From contig JAJFLP010000064.1 in the NCBI GenBank assembly GCA_021772635.1, forward strand, positions 1 to 51,268: a stretch of 51,268 nucleotides of DNA, written 5' to 3'. Both the position numbers and the translations under genes were made by a program. Under the pieces are notes generated by a model that worked only from the letters and a program-made list of their open reading frames with translations, made no database searches and was not told the DNA's origin. Origin of the DNA: Verrucomicrobiota bacterium. GTDB taxonomy: Bacteria > Verrucomicrobiota > Lentisphaeria > JABSQK01 > JAJFLO01. This document shows, piece by piece, positions 44,011-51,268 of the stretch; within the stretch, counting starts at the first letter, position 1, and the number at the start of each line of letters is the position of its first letter.

Positions 44011-45099
44011 ATGTCCAATCCGTATCAATCCGATATCACCCAGGCATGGGTCCTTACGCTCATCCAGGAATATGAAACAATCCGAGCTGCAATCCCTGCG
44101 ATTTCGAAGCTTAGAACGCCTAATTTTGCGATCAGCGACCGGTTCTCCCGAAAACTGGGTGAATGGTGCGAGTCTTCTCGTAAAATAACGCTTTCGGAGA
44201 CGCTTTTTCTGGGAGGAAACTGGAGTGATATTATTTTCACGTTAAAGCACGAAATGGCGCACCAGGTTGTCAGTGATCTATTTAAAATTCACAATGAGAA
44301 GCCGCACGGAGCCGCATTCAAACGTGCCTGTCTAATCCTGGAAATAGATGCATCAGCCTGCACTCAACTGTCAGATTTAAGCAACGCCACCGAAAATAAG
44401 ATCTACGGGAAGATTAAGAAATTGCTCGCACTCGGCGAGTCGTCCAATAAGCATGAAGCCGAACATGCGCTGGCAAAAGCCCATGAGCTATCTCTGAAAC
44501 ACAATATTCAGTGGCTAAAATCGGCAAAGCGTTCGGACTACGGGATACGTCTTCTCGGCCCTCTTTTCGGCCGTGCTCCGTCGTATATTTGGGGCATTAT
44601 GAGAATCCTCGACGAGTTCTATTTCGTGCAGTATATATACCGAAGTTGCGGCCGTAATGCTGCGGGTAATAGAACCCGACCGAAGAAAATCATTGAATTA
44701 TACGGACGTCAAAAGAACCTGGACCTTGCGGAGTACGTATATTATTTTCTTCTGCATCACGGTGACGCAAAATGGCTTGCACATAAAGAAGATAGCGGAC
44801 TAAAGAATGGAATGTCGAAGATTTCTTTTCTGAATGGAGTTTATGCGGGGTTCTATGAGAAGTTGGAGTCGCAGGCCGCGGATTTGTCGAAAAACAAAGC
44901 TTTAATTTGGCTGGGGGATTCGCAATTAGATGCGTTTTATCGCGAACGCAACCCATATATAAGGCGGCGTAGGAGTTCCTCACGTTTACATGCAGCCGAC
45001 CATGCCGCTGGTGTTGAGACAGGAAAGAAAATGCAGATTCGGCCCGGGCTGGGATCACAGAAGAATTCTACTGGCCGAGATAGAAAACTACTTATTTAA
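44011..45099 (+). CDS. SprT-like zinc metallopeptidase-DUF2786 protein
   Basis: 362 aa. The N-terminal third is SprT-like: the zinc site HEMAH with His80, Glu81, His84 and a third ligand candidate in KPHGAAFKRAC. Residues about 125-190 are DUF2786 (KIYGKIKKLLALGESSNKHEAEHALAKAHEL), and the C-terminal part (YIWGIMRILDEFYFVQYIY...) is the extension usual for such proteins, followed by a basic tail. Eukaryotic SprT relatives act on DNA-protein crosslinks; the bacterial role is not established. A long inverted repeat (G) starts 16 bases after the stop. Confidence 0.82.
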   Translation: MSNPYQSDITQAWVLTLIQEYETIRAAIPAISKLRTPNFAISDRFSRKLGEWCESSRKITLSETLFLGGNWSDIIFTLKHEMAHQVVSDLFKIHNEKPHGAAFKRACLILEIDASACTQLSDLSNATENKIYGKIKKLLALGESSNKHEAEHALAKAHELSLKHNIQWLKSAKRSDYGIRLLGPLFGRAPSYIWGIMRILDEFYFVQYIYRSCGRNAAGNRTRPKKIIELYGRQKNLDLAEYVYYFLLHHGDAKWLAHKEDSGLKNGMSKISFLNGVYAGFYEKLESQAADLSKNKALIWLGDSQLDAFYRERNPYIRRRRSSSRLHAADHAAGVETGKKMQIRPGLGSQKNSTGRDRKLLI

Positions 45100-45114
45100 T
45101 CCTGGGGGCAATTG

Positions 45115-45255
45115 GGGTCACACCTCTAGATTGTAAGTTATCTCTGTAATGATAGAAATTTAAATAGATGCGGTATTTCATTTATTTGCAAAATGTTAAG
45201 AATTATTTTAGTTGTCAAAATTGAAACGAATAACTTACAATTAGAGGTGTGACCC
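45115..45255. mobile_element. 141-bp inverted-repeat element (G)
   Basis: GGGTCACACCTCTAGATTGT AAGTTAT (45115-45141) pairs with ATAACTTACAATTAGAGGTG TGACCC (45230-45255): 26 bases with one bulged G. The 88-base AT-rich middle has no ORF. Such GGGTCACACCTC ends resemble those of non-autonomous transposon remnants. It lies between convergent genes and could also end transcription. The remaining 45256-45438 contains nothing recognised. Confidence 0.75.
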
Positions 45256-45438
45256 TCAGTTCCACTCAGTTCCCCCTCAGCTCCACCGTGCAGAATACCG
45301 ATATGTCGCTGGAAAAAGGAATGAAAATCATTATTTCCGGCGGAATTGTGTGTTCGGAGAGTTTGGAGTTTGAGGCTCGTCTGGATGGGGTCGGTTACGA
45401 CGTTGAAATTGAGGATTGAATTTTATTATCGGATAGCT

Positions 45439-47472
45439 CTAAGGAGGCGTAGGGGAGAGTACACTGTCGTTGATCTTCAAGAGTAAGTGTGGCTCGGTTA
45501 TTTTTTTTAATTTTTCGGGGTCACTGGTCAATAGAATTACACTGTCGTTCTCACTGAGGGTAAATCGATCATGACGAGCCGGATTTAATTGGATTCGTGA
45601 AACCCCGGCCTTCATCTCCATACGATAGAAGCCAATCGCAACGCACCCATGATCGGCGGCCGCGAGTTGGATCTCCGTGAAAGTAACTTCTGCAGCGTTG
45701 ATACAGATGTCTGCCGCCGGACGAAGTTCTATATTTGCTCCGTTCGCGCAGATAAGCTCGTCGAACACGGCGTTAAGCTCGGGCCGAAGTCCGACGTGGG
45801 CGAGAAGATGGCTGAGAATTCGCGGGCTGACGAAGACTACCTCTGCTGCGTCTCCGAGAATGCGAGCATTTTCCGGGTCCAAAAGTTCAACGAAGATCTC
45901 AGGTGCAGGTTTTTGCTCCTGGAGCAATGAGCGTAACAGGAGGAATCCTAATACTGTGCGAGCATCCGCTTCTCCCGACGATCGCAACCAGCCGCTCGCC
46001 ATGAAAACGATGTGGTTGAAACGATGCGGCTCGAGTTTTCTCAGATCGTATTCAAGTGAATAATCTCCTTCTATATTATCGATACTGAGTCGTTCCGTGA
46101 CGTCAAGGTGTTTGAGGGCTCTGTTGCGTAATTTCTCGTCAACCTTTGACACAATTGTAACCTCGTAGCGGCCGACACTTGATACTATCAACTCGGTTAG
46201 CAGCGTAGGAATCTTGTAACTCCACCCAAGAATCAAGAGGCGACGCTGTTTTTGTTCCGGGGTGTGAGGGAGCGAATGTTGGTGCTGTGATTTCTCTTCG
46301 GAACGGTCCACGGCGGTTGGCCGACACTGGTCAAAGCTTTCGGCGAGAAGAATTAGCTGGTCATTCGCATTCAAGACAACGTCGGAAGCCGGGTTGAAAT
46401 GCACGGTTGGGACGTCGTCAATCATCGAGACAATGCCGAGTAACACTGCCTGCGGGAAAGCCTGGATCAATGTATACGGAGACAATCCGGCAAACTCAGG
46501 GAAGGTGCGAAGATACAAGGTATTGCCCTCGCGGTGTGTGAGAAGGCTAAGCAGCACGGTCGATATGCCGGGATGTCGCAGACTCTGAAAGAGCAAGCCA
46601 CTAACCAGTCGATCTCCGGCTATAATTTCCGTCCTAATGTCGGTCGAATTTTGGGCAATTGGTATTTTTAGCGGGTCGAACAGTTCGGCCACGATCTTTG
46701 GCCGCGCGGCCTCGGGATCGCCTTGGCGAAAAAGCATATCAAGCGTCAAGAGTGTTTTAATCACACGCGTGTCCGTCATCTCGGCACCTCCAAGCTCGAA
46801 GTCAGCTCCCGGTATAATTACAACTGCTGCCTTCCCCAGGTCGAGGCGCTCCAGGTGCTCTTGTTGGAGCGAGGATCCTGAACGGAGAAAGATCTGACTC
46901 TCATTCCAATCGTCTCCCAAACTTTCTCGCAGCTCCAGCCGACGCTGAGCATCGACTTCGTCTGCCATAACAACCACGCGAAGCTTTTTCGAGCCTGCAC
47001 GCTGAGCGAGGAAGCGCTCGAGACGTCCACCTGCTGTCATGAACTTCTTAATTACTTCCGGTGTGCGATTGGTCCACCCCAGGATCACGAAGTGATTTTC
47101 CATTACGATAGGCGAGAATCCATTCTCCAGATTGCGGATAGTGCGTGCTAGCCACTGAGTCATGATCGCGATCAGTGAGCCCATAAAAAGTACGTAGCCG
47201 AGTACCGTTACAACGGTAGAAATGATACGCAGAATAGTTCCCTCATCGTCCCCCAAATACCCCGGATCTGTCAATCGAAGGAATGACCACCAAACCGCAA
47301 CAGACGGGCTTTCGAAGGTCGGGGTCATAGCCCACGCACAGATCCCGCCTATCACAGCGACCACCCCAATGAGGCTAGCCATGAGGAGGAGCTGGTTAAG
47401 GACCCCCCTCTGAACCCACCTTTCGAGAACGAACCGTGGTCGTCTAAGAAATCTGCGTTTTGTTTGTTTCAT
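45439..47472 (-). CDS. CASTOR/POLLUX-like ion channel with RCK-type domains
   Basis: 677 aa. Basic N-terminus, then transmembrane helices near 25-50 and 88-110 with a pore-loop candidate WWSFLRLTDPGYLGDD between them. Two large cytoplasmic TrkA-N/RCK-like Rossmann domains follow, opening with HFVILGWTNRTPEVIKKFM and RRLLILGWSYKIPTLLTELI, each with a TrkA-C-like continuation. The arrangement matches bacterial relatives of plant CASTOR/POLLUX (DMI1) channels. Ion selectivity cannot be read from the filter: it is neither the K+ channel TVGYG nor the plant ADAGN. It is single-gene, with no partner nearby. Confidence 0.83.
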   Translation of the reverse strand: MKQTKRRFLRRPRFVLERWVQRGVLNQLLLMASLIGVVAVIGGICAWAMTPTFESPSVAVWWSFLRLTDPGYLGDDEGTILRIISTVVTVLGYVLFMGSLIAIMTQWLARTIRNLENGFSPIVMENHFVILGWTNRTPEVIKKFMTAGGRLERFLAQRAGSKKLRVVVMADEVDAQRRLELRESLGDDWNESQIFLRSGSSLQQEHLERLDLGKAAVVIIPGADFELGGAEMTDTRVIKTLLTLDMLFRQGDPEAARPKIVAELFDPLKIPIAQNSTDIRTEIIAGDRLVSGLLFQSLRHPGISTVLLSLLTHREGNTLYLRTFPEFAGLSPYTLIQAFPQAVLLGIVSMIDDVPTVHFNPASDVVLNANDQLILLAESFDQCRPTAVDRSEEKSQHQHSLPHTPEQKQRRLLILGWSYKIPTLLTELIVSSVGRYEVTIVSKVDEKLRNRALKHLDVTERLSIDNIEGDYSLEYDLRKLEPHRFNHIVFMASGWLRSSGEADARTVLGFLLLRSLLQEQKPAPEIFVELLDPENARILGDAAEVVFVSPRILSHLLAHVGLRPELNAVFDELICANGANIELRPAADICINAAEVTFTEIQLAAADHGCVAIGFYRMEMKAGVSRIQLNPARHDRFTLSENDSVILLTSDPEKLKKITEPHLLLKINDSVLSPTPP

Positions 47473-47620
47473 TATGCCACTCCTGTTTATTGATAGAAAA
47501 CGTCGTTAAATCTGTTCGAAACACTTTTCAGCGGGTTTCTAGCCCCAAATTAAGCGAACTTTGAAATTTTGGACGAATAAGCGGCACAGAATACTTGAAA
47601 TAAATAATGGATTCAAGCGT

Positions 47621-47861
47621 ATGACCGATTTTGACAAAGATATCAGTTGGTACTAATGTTGAAACACTGCGCAACGACAACCATGATGAGACTTTCTATC
47701 GCAACCTCACGGACACGGTCCTTAGCGGTGAAACGTGGAGCGGTAAGTGTCGTCACACTGACAAAAGCGGAGAGGTCCGTGAACTGAATGTGACAGTGGT
47801 ACCCGTAAAAGCGTTACCCAGCCCTCGTGTGCAATATGTCGTTACCGGACGAGAAGTTTAA
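47621..47861 (+). pseudogene. PAS-domain remnant
   Basis: From a TTG or upstream broken frame, the peptide HDETFYRNLTDTVLSGETWS followed by GKCRHTDKSGEVRELNVTVV matches the second half of a PAS domain as found in sensor kinases. The ATG at 47621 runs only 11 codons before a stop in another frame, and nothing kinase-like follows after 47861. It is best read as a decayed fragment. The rest of the 47473-48024 interval has no gene. Confidence 0.55.
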
Positions 47862-48024
47862 CTCGGAGGATTACTGATATGGCGGCGACAGCCTTGTGCC
47901 GGTTTCCCGATTATGAGGATTGACCTGGCCACGACTTGAACCATATTTATCATAAATTAGTTCATGAAATAGTTCAATAACTGAAGCAAAACATCCAATT
48001 GTATTCACAACCGGAAGTACGAGC

Positions 48025-48278
48025 ATGAAATCAATCACAATTCATGGATTAGATAGTGAAATGGACTGATTCGAATGGAAGCGAAAGCGCAAGGCACGAG
48101 CCTCAATAAGACGATTAAACGACTACTCGAAGAAGCATTGGGGATTAAGCTGAAGTCCGATAAGCTGTACGAGCAGGACTTTATCGATATATTTGGAACT
48201 TGGTCACCAAACGATCTCAAACAATTTGAAAAGTCGACCGGAGATCTTCGTCAGCTTGACGACCGAGATTGGAAATGA
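48025..48278 (+). pseudogene. VapB/FitA-like antitoxin with a frameshift
   Basis: An ATG at 48025 opens MKSITIHGLDSEMD and then hits TGA at 48067. The neighbouring frame continues it as LIRMEAKAQGTSLNKTIKRL LEEALG, a typical ribbon-helix-helix continuation, to a stop at 48276-48278. Joining the two requires one extra base in ATGGACTGATT (for example GACCTG). An intact shorter reading from ATG 48075 (67 codons) would lack the first beta strand used for DNA contact. The stop overlaps the toxin start by ATGA. It is a real lesion, a sequencing error, or a recoding site. Confidence 0.65.
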
Positions 48279-48679
48279 AGAAAGCTGTAATCGATACAAA
48301 TGCATATACCCGATTCCTGGCAGGAGACGAGCAGGCATTTGCCATTCTGGCAGGAACAGAAATTGTATATATGTCGATTTTCGTTATCGGTGAGTTGTAC
48401 GCTGGATTTCGTGGAGGTCGCAGGAGACAGAAGAATGAAGAAGTTCTGCGAGAGTTTCTGAATCGTCCAACTGTAAAAATTCTCAATGCCACGACTGATA
48501 CCTCGGAAATTTTTGGCCGGATAAAACATGATCTCAGATCGGCAGGCACCCATATCCCGATAAACGACATCTGGATTGCGCCACATGTATTCGAGGTAGG
48601 CGCGTTACTGGTGACCTACGATCAATATTTTAAGGCCGTACCGGGATTGAAGTACTGGGACTTTATTGATTCTAATTAA
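48275..48679 (+). CDS. vapC: VapC-family PIN-domain toxin ribonuclease
   Basis: 134 aa from ATG 48275, which overlaps the antitoxin stop as ATGA. PIN-domain acidic residues are all present: Asp7 (AVIDTNAY), Glu40 (VIGELYAGF), Asp98 (PINDIWIA) and Asp116 (VTYDQYF). Family members cut specific RNAs and are blocked by the cognate antitoxin. The toxin reading frame is intact while the antitoxin frame is not, which is unexpected for a functional pair. It is followed directly by inserted repeats (H). Confidence 0.9.
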   Translation: MKKAVIDTNAYTRFLAGDEQAFAILAGTEIVYMSIFVIGELYAGFRGGRRRQKNEEVLREFLNRPTVKILNATTDTSEIFGRIKHDLRSAGTHIPINDIWIAPHVFEVGALLVTYDQYFKAVPGLKYWDFIDSN

Positions 48680-48705
48680 TATCTGAGAAAATTGGGGGGT
48701 CACAC

Positions 48706-48948
48706 CGAATGCCCCCCAACTTAAGCCTGAAGACTCGGTTTTTTAACAGTGAAAGGGAGGAAGCTGTTTCTGAATGTGGGAGGCGCTGTCCGAAGCGGCG
48801 ATTACATATTTATCGGAATTGTACCAGAATATATATTATCGCCGCTGGGACAGCGCATCCCACATTCAGAAACAGACCGCCTGCAGTACGGCCTCCGAAA
48901 AATTGATCATAATTGAGGTCAAAAAATGCTTAAGTTGGGGGGCATTCG
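48706..48948. mobile_element. 243-bp non-autonomous element with 8-bp target duplication (H)
   Basis: Ends CGAATGCCCCCCAACTTAAG (plus C) and its exact inverse, 21-bp perfect terminal repeats. GGTCACAC occurs directly on both sides (48698-48705 and 48949-48956), fitting an 8-bp target duplication. Removing it restores GGGGGGTCACACACCAATGG. No ORF for a transposase. It contains a further inverted repeat at 48764-48875. Confidence 0.82.
48764..48875. repeat. Long nested inverted repeat inside H
   Basis: CTGTTTCTGAATGTGGGAGG CGCTGTCC pairs with GGGACAGCGCATCCCACATT CAGAAACAG with one mismatch, and the stem continues through GCGGCGAT / ATCGCCGC. About 40 paired bases in 112. No direct repeat flanks it, so it is either part of H or an older insertion. 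Confidence 0.7.
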
Positions 48949-48959
48949 GGTCACACACC

Positions 48960-49346
48960 AATGGCACTAAGATAAGGCGTAAAAAACGTTTTTTCTGTGA
49001 GGGTGCGTTCGTAGTTATACTGGAAATCGTCAGGTTCTCGAAATATCGTTCGATTTCTCTTGCGTGGTTTGTTGAAAGTTATCCAAAAATTGTACTGCTT
49101 GCAGTATAGCCACATCTAAGTGGCGTTCTTTCGGGGCGACCATGATCCGGGTGAAACGGCACGATCGGTCGCCATAGCGGTTTTGGCGCGTCGGCGACTA
49201 ATCGTGCCTCACTACAAACATGGATTCGCCAACAGCTATCACCTCACACAAATGACCTTGTTCCTTTCATTCGGGATGGCTCAAGTCAAAACTGTTTAAG
49301 TTTCAAGTAAGATTTACAACTTTTGAACCCTTATCTTAGTGCCATT
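48960..49346. mobile_element. 387-bp element with 18-bp inverted ends (I), transposase lost
   Basis: AATGGCACTAAGATAAGG (48960-48977) and its exact inverse CCTTATCTTAGTGCCATT (49329-49346). The interior is too short for a transposase and carries a 93-bp family A copy. A stretch near 49180-49300 (for example reading RRRLIVPHYKHGFANSYHL in one frame) may be a coding remnant, but I cannot identify it. Confidence 0.65.
49016..49108 (-). repeat. Family A repeat, 93-bp copy inside element I (A12)
   Basis: Plus strand: TATACTGGAAATCGTCAGGT ... TCGAAATATCGTTCGATTTC ... CCAAAAATTGTACTGCTTGC AGTATA. Reverse orientation to the copy at 9068 with the same length. It is nested in element I, so family A has moved after I was established, or I carried it. 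Confidence 0.88.
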
Positions 49347-49530
49347 CGGGTCTGATCTGTTAATTCTCGAAAACCAAACGATAACAAATCGCTACATTCT
49401 AACGAGGAATCCGCTGCCACTATTTACCCGCAGATTAGCTTGACGTTCCATCGACCTTCGCAGCGCTCAGGTTGATGAAATGGCGAGTTGCAAGCATCAT
49501 TTAATCCCAACCTCACATGAGAGAAGTCTA

Positions 49531-49674
49531 ATGGCAAAACCTAATTATTCGTTCGAAAAAAAACGGAAAGAAATTGCAAAAAAGAAGAAAAAAGAAGAAA
49601 AACGATTAAATAAAATAACTAAAAATACTGATGAGAATCAAGCCCCGGATACGACTGGTGATTTTAATAGCTAG
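49531..49674 (+). CDS. Small conserved basic protein, unknown function
   Basis: 47 aa from the ATG at 49531, preceded by GAGAGAAG. Sequence MAKPNYSFEKKRKEIAKKKK followed by KEEKRLNK: a Lys/Glu-rich helical peptide. Short proteins of the form MAKPNY.FEK..KE.AKKKKKEEK recur in many bacteria, from memory; no function is known to me. A longer in-frame reading from 49480 has no support. Confidence 0.6.
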   Translation: MAKPNYSFEKKRKEIAKKKKKEEKRLNKITKNTDENQAPDTTGDFNS

Positions 49675-50082
49675 TGTTAAGATTTAGAAAAAACAGACAA
49701 TCCCAGAGTTTAACGAGTTATATAACAAATAAGATAAACACGAATGCGACTCCTCTGTGTATACCTCTTGATCGTTTATGTATACTGCAAAGATTACCTG
49801 TGCCATTTCTAACTTCTCGTCGATTAATTGTTCGCAGTTCTTGTTGTCTTAATCTATACTACTCATAACTGCAATCTCCATCTAAGGTTGCGGTTCACGG
49901 TCCCGGACTACACCACATAGTCGCGGGGCCACTTTTGCATTGGATTTGGCAGGGGGGATGGGAGAGGCGATGGGGGCGGCGATGGGAGCGTACTCCTTCC
50001 CATAGAGGCTGAGCCCGTGGGACGACCAATCGAAGTCGGGATCGAAATCGAAAACCTGTTGCGACATAGCCTTGGCGACGAC
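49675..50082. other. Gene-free interval with GGGGATGG-type simple repeats
   Basis: No credible ORF. Around 49950-49990 there are four similar units (GGGATGGGAGAGGCGATGGG, GGCGGCGATGGGAGCG), then CGTGGGACGACCAATCGAAG, which recurs near D3. Nothing else is recognised. Confidence 0.35.
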
Positions 50083-50404
50083 GGATCGTTGTTTAGTTTT
50101 TGTGCGAATCAGTTGACTTTAGCTAGTTTTTGTCCTGAAATAGAAAAGTAACGCGGTCATTGTCATTCACAGCGTTCATTCTGTCCCGCGGCCAGCCCGT
50201 CTCGCCCCGCCTGCGGGGCTCGGCTCCTGACTGCGTGGGTGTTTTTTTACTCAGCTGCCGGCCTGCGCCGTAGCGAGGCCTGGCCCCGCGACCGCGGGGG
50301 CCGAGCTATTTTTAACTCGCCAGATCAACACGAATCGGCTATTTCAGGACAAAAACTAGCTAAGGATGAGGGAGGAACGATCCCGATTTCCGCAGCGATT
50401 TCGA
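50083..50404 (+). repeat. Family D repeat interrupted by element E (D2)
   Basis: GGATCGTTGTTTAGTTTTTG TGCGAATCAGTTG matches D1; the right part GGAGGAACGATCCCGA resumes after E. AATAGTACGCGGATCG further right is also shared with D1. The middle is occupied by the 231-bp element E. Confidence 0.75.
50126..50356. mobile_element. 231-bp MITE with 18-bp ends and TAGCTA target duplication (E)
   Basis: GTTTTTGTCCTGAAATAG at the left end and its exact inverse CTATTTCAGGACAAAAAC at the right. TAGCTA flanks both sides (50120-50125, 50357-50362). In D1 the corresponding unoccupied site reads CTATAGCCAAGGA, which aligns with the restored CTTTAGCTAAGGA. The interior is GC-rich with CGCCTGCGGGGC and GACCGCGGGGGCC palindromes and no ORF. 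Confidence 0.87.
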
Positions 50405-50734
50405 TCCCGAAAAAATAGTACGCGGATCGATTGCCATAGATCAGGCTAGCAGGTAATAATGCAAACTGCGTCTTAATAAAAAAATACATATTTGAGCCTA
50501 TCCATTGGCAAAATCTACCGATTTTAGATCTCTATGGGACCACCCACATCAACCATTTCTTGGTGCCTGAATCCTATTTACGTTTCTTTTCCGAGGTAAA
50601 TCTCTAACTCATATTTTTCGGCCTTATTTATTATTTTAACGCTGCATAATTATCGCACTTTAGATGTAAAGGTTCATGTTTAGCGCTATATAGATACAAG
50701 TTGAGCACGCCCTATATGTTATTTTAAGGAAAAA

Positions 50735-51067
50735 ATGAAAAAAACGTTCAAGTTGACTCACGAGAAAATCAAACTTGCCAGGCTGGTAGAATCGATAAAG
50801 TTCGAGATCAGGAAGTATATAAAGAGAGAACGCAGAAAAGAATTACCTAAAGGCGTTGATTTCTGGGATTTTGACTGCAAGTTCGGCCCAGTTCCCGAAG
50901 ACTCTAAGGTGATTCATTTGGCAGAAATTACGAAATGCATTGATGAAGCCGAAGCGAATAATCTGGAGTCGTTTTACATCGAAATTCTATCCAAACCAGG
51001 TCACAGATCGAAGAAGCCAAAAGAAGAACAAAAAAGCGACGACGTTGAGTCCGCCGTGCTGGAATGA
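50735..51067 (+). CDS. DUF6172-family protein
   Basis: 110 aa. The pattern MKKTFKLTHEKIKLARLVES, KYIKRERRKELPKGVDFWDF DCKFG, and FYIEILSKPGHR is that of a small conserved cytoplasmic family recalled as DUF6172; no function is known. AAGGAAA lies before the ATG. It stands alone: 378 bp of repeats precede it and C3 follows 23 bp after the stop. The assignment rests on memory of the motif, not on a search. Confidence 0.75.
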   Translation: MKKTFKLTHEKIKLARLVESIKFEIRKYIKRERRKELPKGVDFWDFDCKFGPVPEDSKVIHLAEITKCIDEAEANNLESFYIEILSKPGHRSKKPKEEQKSDDVESAVLE

Positions 51068-51090
51068 GTGAGCTTTAGAGATTTTTTTTC

Positions 51091-51268
51091 CTAGCCTGAT
51101 TAATTCATGCGATTCGTCGCGAGAGCGCTTAACTCGCTCATGATAAATCGATTAGAGAAAACTTGACGGCGAAAGTGAATAGTCATTCACTGAGATGTAA
51201 AGTTGAGCTAATCGGCTTATTTGAGCAGAGATTAGGGCTTGTAGCAGAATACTGATGAATTATTCAGG
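51091..51268 (+). mobile_element. Family C MITE-like element cut by the window end (C3)
   Basis: CTAGCCTGATTAATTCATGC ... GTGAATAGTCATTCAC ... GATGAATTATTCAGG; only the last four or so bases (expected CTAG) lie outside the window. Same orientation as C2 and highly similar. Confidence 0.87.

Noticed and set aside
49674..49868. 64-codon plus-strand ORF after the small basic protein
   Set aside because: Low-complexity Ser/Leu/Arg composition, no ribosome site, no resemblance to a known protein.
1..51268. CRISPR array
   Set aside because: The repeats are dispersed, vary in orientation and length, and have no regular spacer pattern; no cas genes are present.
1..51268. tRNA or rRNA genes
   Set aside because: No T-loop GGTTCRANTCC with matching acceptor stem and no rRNA-like stretch was recognised by eye; a short TNA could still be missed.

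Overview
The window is a piece of a Gram-negative bacterial chromosome: it carries outer-membrane beta-barrels, lipoproteins with lipoboxes, a TonB-dependent receptor and an RND efflux pump with its outer-membrane factor. No rRNA or tRNA gene is visible, so the lineage is an inference. The EF-G has the [10 protein letters not shown]-loop and the [12 protein letters not shown] stretch typical of the mitochondrial/spirochaete-planctomycete (spd) EFG1 type. A eukaryote-like fused debranching enzyme, a CASTOR-like channel and a DUF6172 protein are also present. Together these suggest a PVC-group (perhaps Verrucomicrobiota) or a deltaproteobacterial-type organism, with low certainty.

Layout. 0.5-8.9 kb: a minus-strand glycogen operon (fused debranching enzyme, glycogen phosphorylase, glycogen synthase). 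9.6-15.1 kb: a minus-strand set of two stand-alone cyclic-nucleotide-binding-fold proteins, an octahaem lipoprotein cytochrome, an MtrB/PioB-like barrel, a tetrahaem cytochrome and a membrane monohaem cytochrome, which looks like a trans-outer-membrane electron conduit. Divergent from it at 15.8-19.0 kb: nirK fused to a cytochrome c domain, nirV and a SCO copper chaperone. 19.5-26.7 kb: a minus-strand Czc-type heavy-metal RND efflux operon, interrupted by a four-helix-bundle gene, with a small Cys-rich secreted protein gene upstream. 27.3-28.0 kb: an OmpR-type regulator without a kinase. 29.3-36.5 kb: a plus-strand sensing cluster (TonB receptor, ABC_sub_bind protein, membrane histidine kinase, REC-kinase-REC hybrid). 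36.5-45.1 kb: fusA, a glycine-zipper lipoprotein, a single-domain response regulator, RNase R and a SprT/DUF2786 protein. 45.4-51.1 kb: a CASTOR-like ion channel, a PAS remnant, a VapC toxin with a frameshifted antitoxin, two small conserved proteins and many non-coding mobile elements.

The intergenic space is unusually rich in short non-coding repeats. I separate: family A (about 47-165 bp, TATACTGC...GGTATA ends, at least a dozen copies), family B (about 180 bp cruciform-like), family C (182 bp, CTAG-bounded MITE, three copies), family D (GGGATCGTT...AACGATCCC), family F (Aaccggccatcatgtc type), and single elements E, G, H and I. E and H have clear terminal inverted repeats and apparent target-site duplications (6 bp and 8 bp). 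Several repeats touch genes: a family A copy forms a hairpin just before the nirK ribosome-binding site, others lie just before sco and the hybrid kinase gene, and a family C copy supplies the stop codon of a response regulator.

The most interesting functional hypothesis is that the cytochrome conduit and the divergent copper nitrite reductase form one respiratory module, linking electron transfer across the outer membrane with periplasmic nitrite reduction. This is inferred from gene content and layout only.
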